This document shows, piece by piece, positions 8,986 through 16,769 of a DNA stretch of 64,000 bases. The notes under the pieces were generated by a model, which made no database searches, had not been told where the DNA came from, and saw nothing but the letters and a program-made list of their open reading frames with translations. The stretch is from the NCBI GenBank assembly GCA_028284585.1, contig JANQRK010000019.1:1-64000 (forward strand). Direction: 5' to 3'. The first letter of the stretch is position 1; each line of letters begins with the position of its first letter. This DNA is from Chromatiales bacterium. GTDB lineage: Bacteria > Pseudomonadota > Gammaproteobacteria > Chromatiales > Chromatiaceae. A program made the position numbers and the translations under genes.

Positions 8986-9779
8986 TGCGTCTGGCTGGCT
9001 CAATACTCGTCGTGTGGCTGCTGATGGCACTGGCCGGGACCTTGCCGTCGCTGGAACCTAATCGCGTTGTCCTGGAAGAGATATTCGCAGCGCCCTCGGC
9101 TACGCATATCCTCGGCACTGACGAACTCGGCCGACCTGTGCTCGACCGTTTGCTCACTGGTGCCGGTGTCTCGCTGCTGGTCGCGCTCTCGACGGTAACT
9201 TTGTCGGCAGCGATCGGCATCACGCTGGGTCTGATTGCCGGCTATGCCGGTGGCCTGACCGATCGCGTGATCAGCCGCCTGATCGAGATATTTCTCGCCT
9301 TCCCGGGGATACTGCTGGCGATCGCGATGGCAGCGATGATCGGACCTGGCATCGAGAACGTGGTCATCGCGCTGGCCGCGATGGGGTGGGTGGGTTACGC
9401 CCGCCTGGTACGGGTCCAAGTTTTGGCACTTCGGCAGCGCGAACATGTCCTGGCCGCACTGGCCCTCGGGCGGACGGGGCCGGCGATCACACGCCACCAC
9501 CTGCTACCCCTGGTACTCGCACCGATCTGGGTCGAGGCCAGTTTTGGCGTGGCTGGGGCAGTGGTTGCCGAGGCCGGATTGTCGTTTCTCGGCCTCGGCG
9601 TGCTGCCGCCAGCGGCCTCTTGGGGGGGGATGATCCGCGACGGTGTGCGCTACCTATTGGTCGCACCACACCTAATTCTGGCGCCCGGTTTGGCCCTGTT
9701 TCTGGTAACTATGGCGGCCAACCAGTTCGGTGACGCACTGCGCGACCGACTCGATGTCACTTCACGTAATAGGCCGTAA
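8985..9779 (+). CDS. ABC transporter permease, DppC family
   Basis: Second permease (264 residues) of the peptide-type transporter. Start ATG shares one base with the TAA stop of the first permease. The DppC-type segment AAPSATHILGTDELGRPVLDRLLTGA follows the first membrane segment. Transmembrane helices and the EAA loop (ALALGRTGPAITRHHLLPLVL) are clear. It ends AANQFGDALRDRLD, the usual DppC tail. Its 3' end overlaps the convergent FliL-like gene by 23 bases. The ATP-binding subunits (DppD/F type) are not in the window and must be supplied from elsewhere. Confidence 0.9.
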   Translation: MRLAGSILVVWLLMALAGTLPSLEPNRVVLEEIFAAPSATHILGTDELGRPVLDRLLTGAGVSLLVALSTVTLSAAIGITLGLIAGYAGGLTDRVISRLIEIFLAFPGILLAIAMAAMIGPGIENVVIALAAMGWVGYARLVRVQVLALRQREHVLAALALGRTGPAITRHHLLPLVLAPIWVEASFGVAGAVVAEAGLSFLGLGVLPPAASWGGMIRDGVRYLLVAPHLILAPGLALFLVTMAANQFGDALRDRLDVTSRNRP

Positions 9780-10173
9780 AATACAGATCGGCAACTAGGG
9801 AGTCACCTGTCAACTCCTCGAGCTGGGTCTGCACGGATTCAAGCGCCGCCTGGCGCAGTTGCTCTTTGCCATCGCGGGATTGTAGTTTCTTGCCGTCCTC
9901 TCCGGCGATCAGCATTAAAATGCTGTGCCGGAGGGCCGGAGAGTGCAATTTGATTTGCTCCAGCTCTGACGCATACTCGGTCATCAACTGGACGTCGCAA
10001 CGAATGTACTTTGGACCGCCGCTCAGATTGCTCACGATCGAAGGCTTGAGTGCGTGATAGCCGATCTCCTTTTCACGTTCGTCGTCATTGGCCTGCGCCG
10101 TCGCAACTAGGGTGAGTAAGGTGAGTAAGCTTGCCGCAATGCGGGAGCTGAATTTGGCGATGAATCCTGTCAT
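9757..10173 (-). CDS. FliL-like flagellar basal body-associated protein, orphan
   Basis: 138-residue protein with a cleavable-looking signal (AASLLTLLTLVATAQAN) rather than a long membrane anchor. The rest resembles the FliL domain: HALKPSIVSNL, YIRCDVQLMTE, HSPALRHSILMLIAG, LRQAALESVQTQLEE, VADLYFTAYYVK. FliL supports stator function near the flagellar motor, but no other flagellar gene is present here. FliL-like singletons like this are found in several gammaproteobacteria. It is convergent with the permease gene and divergent from nagZ. Confidence 0.75.
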   Translation of the reverse strand: MTGFIAKFSSRIAASLLTLLTLVATAQANDDEREKEIGYHALKPSIVSNLSGGPKYIRCDVQLMTEYASELEQIKLHSPALRHSILMLIAGEDGKKLQSRDGKEQLRQAALESVQTQLEELTGDSLVADLYFTAYYVK

Positions 10174-10230
10174 GCGATGCCTCGAAACCTTCGGTTGTTT
10201 ACAAAATCTCGAAACCCTGGGAGGGACGCG

Positions 10231-11286
10231 ATGCTACATGGTCCGGTGATGATTGATCTGGCCGGGCCTGAACTCACCTCGGAGGACCGCGAGCTGGTGC
10301 TGCACCCGGCCACCGGTGGGGTGATTCTATTCAGCCGCAACTTCGTTTCTCCACGACAGGTATATCGGCTGGTGCAGGCGATTCATGAACTACGATCACC
10401 ACATCTGCTGATCGCCGTCGACCAGGAGGGTGGGCGCGTGCAGCGCTTTCGCGACGGCCTCACTGAGTTACCGCCGGCCGCCTGCTATCTGCGTCGCTGT
10501 GCTGAAGATGAACGGCGCGCGCGCCGATCAGCCCATGAACTGGGTTGGTTGATGGCGGCCGAGCTGCGCGCACTGGGCATCGACTTCAGTTTCGCCCCGG
10601 TGCTGGATGTCGACACTGGGGTGAGCAGCGTCATCGGAGATCGCTCGTTCGGGGCGGCCCCGGGGCTGGTCGGCCGGATGGCCGAGGCCTGGATGCTGGG
10701 CGCGCGCGAAGCCGGAATGATCAGCGTCGGAAAGCATTTTCCTGGGCACGGCGGGGTGGTGGCCGATTCCCATCTCGACCTGCCGGTAGATAATCGAACG
10801 CGCGAACAACTGGAAGGCTTGGACATTCAACCCTTCGTCCACCTGATCGCCAATGGACTCGAGGCGATTATGCCGGCGCATGTCGTGTATTCATCCTGCG
10901 ATTCACAGCCAGCCGGCTTTTCCAGTTACTGGTTAAAAGACGTGCTACGCAGCCGGCTTGGGTTTACCGGCGCAATCTTCAGCGATGATCTCAGCATGGC
11001 CGCCGCCGAGCAGGCGGGTGACTATCCGAGCCGTGCCCGCCATGCGCTCGAGGCCGGCTGCGATATGCTCCTGGTATGTAATAATCGCGCGGGCGCCACC
11101 GAGGTGCTTGAAGAGCTGGTCAACTATCACGACCCGGTCGCGCAATCACGTACCGCTCGCCTGCATGGCCGACCAGCAGCTTCACTGGATCGCTTGCGCG
11201 AAGACCCGCGCTGGCACCGAGCAGTCGAGCTCGCGGCTCGATTGACCACGAAAGACACTTTGCCGTTAGACTTGGATGACCCCTGA
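10231..11286 (+). CDS. nagZ: beta-N-acetylhexosaminidase NagZ
   Basis: Cytoplasmic GH3 enzyme removing GlcNAc from anhydro-muropeptides during cell-wall recycling. Signatures: GVILFSRNF, LIAVDQEGGRVQRF, IDFSFAPVLDVD, and the catalytic loop GKHFPGHGGVVADSHLDLP. The nucleophile region IFSDDLSMAAAE is also present. The reading frame is open from 10177, but ATG at 10231 follows a GGGAGG ribosome site and matches the family start, giving 351 residues. Its stop overlaps the hpt start (ATGA). Its presence beside a peptide transporter and an L,D-transpeptidase points to murein recycling. Confidence 0.93.
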   Translation: MLHGPVMIDLAGPELTSEDRELVLHPATGGVILFSRNFVSPRQVYRLVQAIHELRSPHLLIAVDQEGGRVQRFRDGLTELPPAACYLRRCAEDERRARRSAHELGWLMAAELRALGIDFSFAPVLDVDTGVSSVIGDRSFGAAPGLVGRMAEAWMLGAREAGMISVGKHFPGHGGVVADSHLDLPVDNRTREQLEGLDIQPFVHLIANGLEAIMPAHVVYSSCDSQPAGFSSYWLKDVLRSRLGFTGAIFSDDLSMAAAEQAGDYPSRARHALEAGCDMLLVCNNRAGATEVLEELVNYHDPVAQSRTARLHGRPAASLDRLREDPRWHRAVELAARLTTKDTLPLDLDDP

Positions 11287-11834
11287 TGAATGAACTCGAC
11301 GAGGAAGCCGCCGAGGTGATGCGGCGAGCCGAGTGTTTGCATGACCGCAACGCAGTCGAGGCGGCCTACGGACGGATAGCGCGGCAGATCAATAGCGACA
11401 TGGCCGGTGGTGATGTCATCGTGCTCTGTGTCATGAACGGTGGCCTGGTGCCCGCGGGCATGCTGCTACCACGCCTGGAATTCCTGCTGCGCGTCGATTA
11501 CCTTCATGCCAGCCGCTACCGCGAGCGCACCCATGGCGATGCACTGCATTGGAAGGTCGAACCCAGCCAAGCGCTGGCTGGGAAAGACCTACTGGTCATC
11601 GATGATATCCTCGATGAGGGCTATACCCTGGACGCTATTCTGGCCTTTTGTCACGACCAAGGACCTGCCAGCGTGCGGGCTGCGGTGCTGGTCGAGAAAC
11701 TGCATGATCGTGGTGTCCATCCAGCAGTCGATTACATTGGCTTGCAGGTACCGGATCGCTATGTCTTCGGCTGTGGCATGGACTACAAGGGCTTCTGGCG
11801 CAACGCCCCAGGCATTTACGCAGTTGTCGACTGA
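11286..11834 (+). CDS. hpt: hypoxanthine(-guanine) phosphoribosyltransferase
   Basis: Purine salvage enzyme joining hypoxanthine or guanine to PRPP. The PRPP-binding motif LLVIDDILDEGYTLDAIL is intact, and the hood region (LCVMNGGLVPAGMLLPRL) and the late YIGLQVPDRYVFGCGMDY motif match the HPRT family. 182 residues is the usual length. It lies between nagZ (overlapping ATGA) and the MTIP gene; the latter produces hypoxanthine, so the two enzymes form consecutive steps. Confidence 0.92.
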   Translation: MNELDEEAAEVMRRAECLHDRNAVEAAYGRIARQINSDMAGGDVIVLCVMNGGLVPAGMLLPRLEFLLRVDYLHASRYRERTHGDALHWKVEPSQALAGKDLLVIDDILDEGYTLDAILAFCHDQGPASVRAAVLVEKLHDRGVHPAVDYIGLQVPDRYVFGCGMDYKGFWRNAPGIYAVVD

Positions 11835-11856
11835 GTGAGGGATAGCGGAGAAACCT

Positions 11857-12600
11857 ATGACAGCACGGGCACTGGGGATCATCGGCGGCTCTGGACTCGG
11901 CCGACTCACCGCCTTGGAGATCGAGCATCAGCAGCAGGTCGAGACACCCTATGGTAATCCCTCGGCGCCGCTGACATTCGGTCGCTTGTATGGCAATCCA
12001 CTAGTGTTTGTCCCGCGCCATGGTGCGGAACACAAGATCCCACCGCATCGCATCAACTACCGCGCCAACCTATGGGCCTTACGCGACGCCGGCGTAGAGC
12101 GGGTCGTCGGCATGGCGGCGGTCGGTGGTATTGCGCTACCACTGGCGCCCGGCGCATTGGCGATACCAGACCAAATCATCGACTACACCTGGGGTCGTGA
12201 GCACACGTTGTTCGAGGGCGATCAGTCGGGTGTCTCGCATATCGATTTCAGCGCGCCCTACTGCGAAGCGCTGCGCCAGGCATTGCTCGCGGCAGCGACC
12301 GGGATCGAGATCGCAATCCATGCCGGTGGCACCTATGGTGCGACTCAGGGACCGCGCCTCGAGAGTAGTGCCGAGATCGCGCGCTTAGAACGCGACGGCT
12401 GTGACATGGTCGGCATGACCGGGATGCCGGAGGCCTCGCTCGCCCGGGAACTAGGGCTTTGCTACGCCAGTCTTGCGCTCAGCGTGAACTGGGCCGCTGG
12501 CAAGACCGACGGCCCGATTACGATGGCCGAGATCGAGCATAACCTCGAGCATGGCATGGCACGTGCGCATCAGGTGCTGTCTGCGGTAGCGGCGGCCTGA
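11857..12600 (+). CDS. S-methyl-5'-thioinosine phosphorylase
   Basis: Nucleoside phosphorylase of the MTAP/PNP family, 247 residues. The phosphate loop IIGGSGLG, RHGAEHKIPPHRINYRAN, GAMA-like AAVGGIALPLAPG, and the purine-site motif MVGMTGMPEASLARELGL are present. These features closely resemble the Pseudomonas aeruginosa PA3004 type, which prefers methylthioinosine over methylthioadenosine. Products would be hypoxanthine (used by the upstream hpt) and methylthioribose 1-phosphate. A Shine-Dalgarno-like GCGGAG precedes the ATG. The methylthioinosine preference is inferred from resemblance and from the hpt neighbour. Confidence 0.85.
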   Translation: MTARALGIIGGSGLGRLTALEIEHQQQVETPYGNPSAPLTFGRLYGNPLVFVPRHGAEHKIPPHRINYRANLWALRDAGVERVVGMAAVGGIALPLAPGALAIPDQIIDYTWGREHTLFEGDQSGVSHIDFSAPYCEALRQALLAAATGIEIAIHAGGTYGATQGPRLESSAEIARLERDGCDMVGMTGMPEASLARELGLCYASLALSVNWAAGKTDGPITMAEIEHNLEHGMARAHQVLSAVAAA

Positions 12601-12668
12601 CGCCCTGCACGGCAAAGTTCAAGCAGGATCGCCACGGCGGTCAGCGACGCAAAAGGTGAGGAGTGCAC

Positions 12669-13175
12669 ATGGTCGAATCAAGGGTTGCCTGGTGGCTGCT
12701 GGCGGCGTCCGCGCTGGCACTCGAGGTCGCCGCGCTCTGGTTCCAGTACATGATGGAACTCGACCCCTGTGTGATGTGCATCTATGAGCGGGTCGCCCTG
12801 ATCGGGATCGCGCTAGCCGGCCTGGTGGGCTGCGTGTATCCGGCCTGGTTGCTGGTGCGCCTACTCGGCTATTTAGGATGGGGGGTCAGTGCCGGTTGGG
12901 GCCTGATGATCGCCATCGAGCATGTCGGAATCCAGCTCGACGAAACAGCTGCATTGAGCTGCGAGTTTGCGCCGGATTTTCCCGCTTGGGCCAGGTTGGA
13001 CGAGTGGTTGCCCGCACTCTTTTTACCCACCGGGTATTGCGACGATATCCAGTGGCAATGGTTGTCGCTTACGATGGTCCAATGGGTGTTGCTAATCTTC
13101 GTCGCTTACCTGGTAACGCTTGCAGGCGTGCTCTATCTCGAGGTTCGCAAGGGGCGCCGCCGCACCAGCCGATAA
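12669..13175 (+). CDS. dsbB: disulfide bond formation protein B
   Basis: Four-helix inner-membrane oxidoreductase that reoxidises DsbA and passes electrons to quinone. Redox pair one is CVMC just after the first membrane helix (DPCVMCIYERVALIGI). The periplasmic second pair is formed by Cys in LSCEFAPDF and Cys in TGYCDDIQW. A short basic tail (RKGRRRTSR) ends it. ATG at 12669 is chosen over a GTG at 12663 because GAGGAG lies five bases upstream of the former and overlaps the latter. No dsbA is in the window. Confidence 0.92.
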   Translation: MVESRVAWWLLAASALALEVAALWFQYMMELDPCVMCIYERVALIGIALAGLVGCVYPAWLLVRLLGYLGWGVSAGWGLMIAIEHVGIQLDETAALSCEFAPDFPAWARLDEWLPALFLPTGYCDDIQWQWLSLTMVQWVLLIFVAYLVTLAGVLYLEVRKGRRRTSR

Positions 13176-13185
13176 GCTGAGTAAG

Positions 13186-13208
13186 AAAAGGCAAACGGCC
13201 GGTTTGCC
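13186..13208 (-). terminator. intrinsic terminator of the Sel1 lipoprotein gene
   Basis: On the minus strand a perfect 7-bp stem (GGCAAAC / GTTTGCC, five-base loop) is followed directly by TTTTCTT. It sits 15 bases after the Sel1-gene stop. The same GC-rich inverted repeat could also slow transcription arriving from dsbB on the plus strand, but there it lacks a T-run. Confidence 0.7.
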
Positions 13209-13222
13209 GGCCGTGCCGGTAA

Positions 13223-13804
13223 TCAGTAGTACCAGCGCCCGCCGCGCCAATGCCAGCGATACGGGTAGTTGTAATACCAATGTCGGTAGAAAATCGGTCG
13301 CCAGTGCGCCCGCCAACGATAGTAGGCTTCGTCGGACTTGCGTGCCTGGGTGGCCTCTTTCAGTAACTTCGCTGCTTCTTTATCGCCGCGGCCGGCGGCA
13401 ATCGTGAGCCATTTCTCAGCCTCCCTGGGGTCTGAACCCATTTCCTCTAGCCCCGTGAGATACAGTCGTCCGACGGCTTTTTGCGCTGGGAGGTAGCCAC
13501 GCTCGGCGGCATCGCGCATCCACTGCAGGGCACGATAGCTGTCCTGGCGCACGCCATCGCCTCGGAAGAATCTCAATCCCAAGTCGTATGCCGCTCCGGC
13601 ATCATCTCGTGCAAGTTCCTCCAGGGCAGCGACTCGGCCATCGGGATCGTCATCCGGCACGGCGGACGACGGGTCGTAGTTCGCGGTATCCGTTGATCGG
13701 TCCGAGCAACCACTGGAGTCACAGATGCGCATGGTTTCGGATGGTGGTGCGCCAGCGCACCCGGCCAGCATCAGGCTCAGCATGCAAGGCAAAATCAATC
13801 GCAT
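13223..13804 (-). CDS. lipoprotein with Sel1-like repeats
   Basis: 193-residue exported protein. It has a signal peptide with lipobox LMLAGC (lipidated Cys about 15), then a Ser/Asp-rich linker. Two to three Sel1-type helical repeats follow (AYDLGLRFFRGDGVRQD, ALQWMRDAAERGYLPAQ, AEKWLTIAAGRGDKEA). It ends in an aromatic, Trp/Tyr/Arg-rich tail (HWRPIFYRHWYYNYPYR). The start at 13804 has a GGGGAAG ribosome site; the frame is open further upstream but without signal-peptide character. Sel1 repeats usually mediate protein-protein contacts. The unusual aromatic C-terminus is of unknown role. Confidence 0.75.
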   Translation of the reverse strand: MRLILPCMLSLMLAGCAGAPPSETMRICDSSGCSDRSTDTANYDPSSAVPDDDPDGRVAALEELARDDAGAAYDLGLRFFRGDGVRQDSYRALQWMRDAAERGYLPAQKAVGRLYLTGLEEMGSDPREAEKWLTIAAGRGDKEAAKLLKEATQARKSDEAYYRWRAHWRPIFYRHWYYNYPYRWHWRGGRWYY

Positions 13805-14040
13805 AGCTCTTCCCCTTTTTGCCCGTCTTCCGAGGGCTTCGTAGACCGCATTCTCAGTCATTTCGAGCATGTGGGCTTTAGGCCAATTATGGCGCAGCTG
13901 CTCGAGACGAGATGAGTGTACAGCACAATGGATCAGGATATAGAATCGCAGCCTCTGCGGAAAACTCAATGCCCTGCCGATAGTGTTCACTCGTCGGCAA
14001 GGAGGCGGCGAACACCACATTTGTGATCCAGGAGAAAACA

Positions 14041-14847
14041 ATGTTTGGAAGGAAAAATTTAGTAAAGGCGCTGGGTTTGGGGTGCGGATTGCTGCTGGCT
14101 GGGTGCGTTACCACAGGCGGTCAAGGCACGGCCGTGTCAGGGTCTTCCGCGGGTGGCACCAGCGTCGATGCAAGCTCCGATCTAGAGCGTTGCAGCGAGA
14201 CACTGGGCACGCTAGCCATCGACGACGGCCGCGCCGCCGATTGGTACGGCCGTTTCGGGAGCGCTACGCAGGTGACATCAATAGAACCCCTATTGCGCCT
14301 CGCGGTCCAGCAATCGAATTGCTTCGTTATCACCTCGATCGGCAATATGCGCACCGACAGCCGACTGTCGAGAATCACGGATAAACAGCGTAACTCGGGT
14401 GAGTACCGCGCGGGCTCCAAGCAACACAAGGGCCAACGTGTCGCTGCAGACTACTATTTGGAACCCAATATCATCATCAACGAGTCCTCGCTCGGAAAGA
14501 TTGGTGGTGCACTGGGCGGCTTTATCAACAGCGGGGTCGGGGCCTTGGCCGGCGGCCTGGAGAGCAAGAATTCCGTCGTCACCTTATCGTTGTTCGATAT
14601 TCGTTCCGCCGTGCAAATATCGGCATCAGAAGGTAGCGCCACCGCAACTAACTACGGGGCTGCCCTGGGCGCCTTCGGCCGCGGCGGTGCAGGTGTACTC
14701 GGCGGCTATTCCAAGACCCCCGAAGGCAAGGCCACAGTTGCGGCCTTTGTCGATGCCTACAATGGCTTGGTGCGCGCACTCAGAAATTACGAGGCCCAAG
14801 ATGTCAAAGGTGGCCTGGGGCGCGGCGGTACGCTAAAAGTAAACTGA
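14041..14847 (+). CDS. CsgG/HfaB-like outer-membrane lipoprotein
   Basis: 268-residue lipoprotein (lipobox LLLAGC, Cys about 20). It shows CsgG-family features: a nucleotide-binding-like alpha/beta domain beginning LRLAVQQSNCFVIT, YYLEPNIIINESS, and a glycine-rich hydrophobic stretch (IGGALGGFINSGVGALAGG) in the position of the CsgG transmembrane hairpin. CsgG proteins make curli secretion pores, but no curlin genes are nearby, so the exported substrate is unknown. CAGGAG precedes the ATG. The family assignment is by pattern and moderate in certainty. Confidence 0.6.
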   Translation: MFGRKNLVKALGLGCGLLLAGCVTTGGQGTAVSGSSAGGTSVDASSDLERCSETLGTLAIDDGRAADWYGRFGSATQVTSIEPLLRLAVQQSNCFVITSIGNMRTDSRLSRITDKQRNSGEYRAGSKQHKGQRVAADYYLEPNIIINESSLGKIGGALGGFINSGVGALAGGLESKNSVVTLSLFDIRSAVQISASEGSATATNYGAALGAFGRGGAGVLGGYSKTPEGKATVAAFVDAYNGLVRALRNYEAQDVKGGLGRGGTLKVN

Positions 14848-14889
14848 GCTCAAGCTAGAAGCCGATGATTTCAGCAATCGGCTAAGTGT

Positions 14890-14920
14890 CAAAGGGCGTA
14901 TAAGCGCCCTTTGATTTTTC
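14890..14920 (+). terminator. intrinsic terminator after the CsgG-like gene
   Basis: Perfect 9-bp stem (CAAAGGGCG / CGCCCTTTG) with a six-base loop, followed by ATTTTTC. It lies 43 bases downstream of the CsgG-like stop codon. Confidence 0.85.
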
Positions 14921-15030
14921 AGATGAAGTCGAGTGCGTTAAGAGAGCGTCACCGGCAATCTCGACTCGTCGCTAGCTCAGCTAGCGTCACTCCGACCATT
15001 CGCATTGCCGTGTCGTATTGGGCCCGGCGA

Positions 15031-15429
15031 TCAGCTGCCGCGAATGGCATCGCGAATTTCAGTGAGCAGCACCTCTTCTTTGCTCGGCTCCGGCGGCGCT
15101 TCTGCCGCGGGCTCTTCGCGCTTCAGCGAATTCATCGCCTTGACCACCAAAAATATCGCGAAGGCGATAATGATGAAGTCGACAACTGTCTGGACAAACA
15201 GACCGTACTTCAGCATCACGGCTTCCACGCCTTCACCTGCTTCCTGCAATGTCACGGCGAGATCGGAAAAATCGACACCACCGAGCAATAGACCCAGTGG
15301 TGGCATAAGCACATCGGCGACAAAGGAGGAAACGATCTTGCCGAACGCCCCTCCGATAACAATACCTACGGCCATGTCTACGACATTTCCACGCATCGCA
15401 AAGTCTTTAAACTCGGACATCATTCCCAT
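15031..15429 (-). CDS. mscL: large-conductance mechanosensitive channel
   Basis: 132-residue pentameric inner-membrane channel that opens under membrane tension to relieve osmotic downshock. Typical N-terminus [35 protein letters not shown] (quoted by position, residues about 3-37) contains the pore-lining helix. TM2 ([17 protein letters not shown]) and a charged C-terminal helical bundle follow. A GGAGGAG ribosome site precedes the ATG at 15429. Confidence 0.96.
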   Translation of the reverse strand: MGMMSEFKDFAMRGNVVDMAVGIVIGGAFGKIVSSFVADVLMPPLGLLLGGVDFSDLAVTLQEAGEGVEAVMLKYGLFVQTVVDFIIIAFAIFLVVKAMNSLKREEPAAEAPPEPSKEEVLLTEIRDAIRGS

Positions 15430-15625
15430 CGAACGTCTCCTCCTGCGAGATCATTAGGACAGAACCTATAAATGACCACCAAACTATTAAGATGGTAGGA
15501 AATAGACAGCGGCCATTTACAAAGCCTGCGCGTTATAGCACCGCCGATGCAGCCAAACAACGCCGAGGCGAGCGCTGGTGCAAGTATTTGCCCGTTGCTT
15601 CATAGCTCGCCAAGGGCCGCCAATA

Positions 15626-16045
15626 TCAACTCGGACGCCAAGCGGCGAATGTGCGCCAGGCCACGATAGCAATTGTCGCTAACTGCACCGGCGCCCACCA
15701 ACGCTGCCAAGCAACAGCGTCTTCTGCTCGACACAGTCCGGTGCCGCTTAGGGTGCTGCCGCTGAAGGCCTGCCAGACCGGGATCAGTGGCAGGGGTAGC
15801 AGACAAGCGATGGGTAGTGCTGCCCAGCGGATCATCGAGTGCACCGACACGAGCTTCGTTGATAGACCCACCAAAAAGGCGAATCCAATCGTTAACGGCG
15901 CGAACCCAAGGAGCAGTCGGTATAACTCGTCACCGCTGCTACAACCCACGCTGCCCAGTGTGGCCAGCCAGATGAAGTGGGTGAGCAGCACTATCCAGGC
16001 GACCAGGCTGCAGCTTAACCTAAGGAGTAATTCGACAACGCTCAA
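15626..16045 (-). CDS. small four-helix membrane protein, unknown function
   Basis: 139-residue hydrophobic protein with about four membrane helices (SCSLVAWIVLLTHFIWLATL, LLLGFAPLTIGFAFLVGL, WAALPIACLLPLPLIPVW, LATIAIVAWRTFA). No catalytic motif is recognised. The start is a TTG at 16045 with no clear ribosome site, so the true start may differ. It follows the pterin dehydratase gene by 17 bases on the same strand and may be cotranscribed. Confidence 0.55.
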   Translation of the reverse strand: MSVVELLLRLSCSLVAWIVLLTHFIWLATLGSVGCSSGDELYRLLLGFAPLTIGFAFLVGLSTKLVSVHSMIRWAALPIACLLPLPLIPVWQAFSGSTLSGTGLCRAEDAVAWQRWWAPVQLATIAIVAWRTFAAWRPS

Positions 16046-16062
16046 GCGCCGGGCCGAAGCGG

Positions 16063-16455
16063 TTAGCTATCGTAATCGACATACTTGAAGCGCGGTTCGT
16101 CCGGGATGCCCTCAAGGACACTCTGCTCATCGATACCTGGTTGCCAAAGCACCACCTCTTCGATCTTGCTGGCTAGCGCAAAGTCCTTGTCGGTGATGCC
16201 CCCGGCCGAATGCGTCGACAAGCTCACCTTGACACGCGAATACGAAGCAAGGATATCCGGATGGTGGAAAGCGGCCTCGGCCAGATGGCCGATGGCGTTG
16301 ACCAGCATCAGGGTCGCCCGCCAACCACCGGTTTTGTACCGACGCTGGATGCACTCGTCTTCTAGATACCAATGCGGTAGCGCCTCGCGCAGTCGTGCTT
16401 CGATCTCTGTTTGTGAATATGTCTGCTCGCCGCCTTTATCGCCATCGAGTGCCAT
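16063..16455 (-). CDS. phhB: pterin-4a-carbinolamine dehydratase
   Basis: Small (130-residue) PCD/DCoH enzyme dehydrating 4a-hydroxytetrahydropterin. Family signatures are present: WRATLMLVNAIGHLAEAAFHHPDI (His pair) and the later KVSLSTHSAGGITDKDFALASKIEEV region. ATG at 16455 is preceded by AGGAG; the longer frame to 16518 lacks support. No phenylalanine hydroxylase gene is present, so a role in pterin or molybdopterin recycling is possible but unproven. Confidence 0.88.
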   Translation of the reverse strand: MALDGDKGGEQTYSQTEIEARLREALPHWYLEDECIQRRYKTGGWRATLMLVNAIGHLAEAAFHHPDILASYSRVKVSLSTHSAGGITDKDFALASKIEEVVLWQPGIDEQSVLEGIPDEPRFKYVDYDS

Positions 16456-16769
16456 CTGCTGTCTCCTGAATTGGTCGGGCCGACAAGTGTAGATTGCCCG
16501 GGGCCCGGGAGGCCGCAAAGTCTGCGGCGTCTTTTGAGTGCAGTAGGATCACTTGGGCCCGGGGAGGCCGAATTCTGATAACTTAATATCATGGAATAGA
16601 TTTAAATTATAAATTACTGTAATTTAATATTATTTTATCTATCCTAGAAATCACTTTAACTACTGGATCGAAAGGTGCTGGTGTTGGAACAGCGCATGTG
16701 AGCATCCAAGGCTCAGCCAGCGGCGAGCTATGCTCAGTAGTCGCACTCGACTCGCTACAATAGCGCTGC
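16456..16769. other. intergenic region with an AT-rich island
   Basis: No gene seen. Between about 16570 and 16640 the composition switches abruptly to AT-rich (runs such as TTTAAATTATAAATTACTG), unlike its GC-rich surroundings. It probably holds promoters for recQ and/or phhB. Two near-copies of a GGGCCCGG-GAGGCCG segment lie at about 16500 and 16555. Confidence 0.5.
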
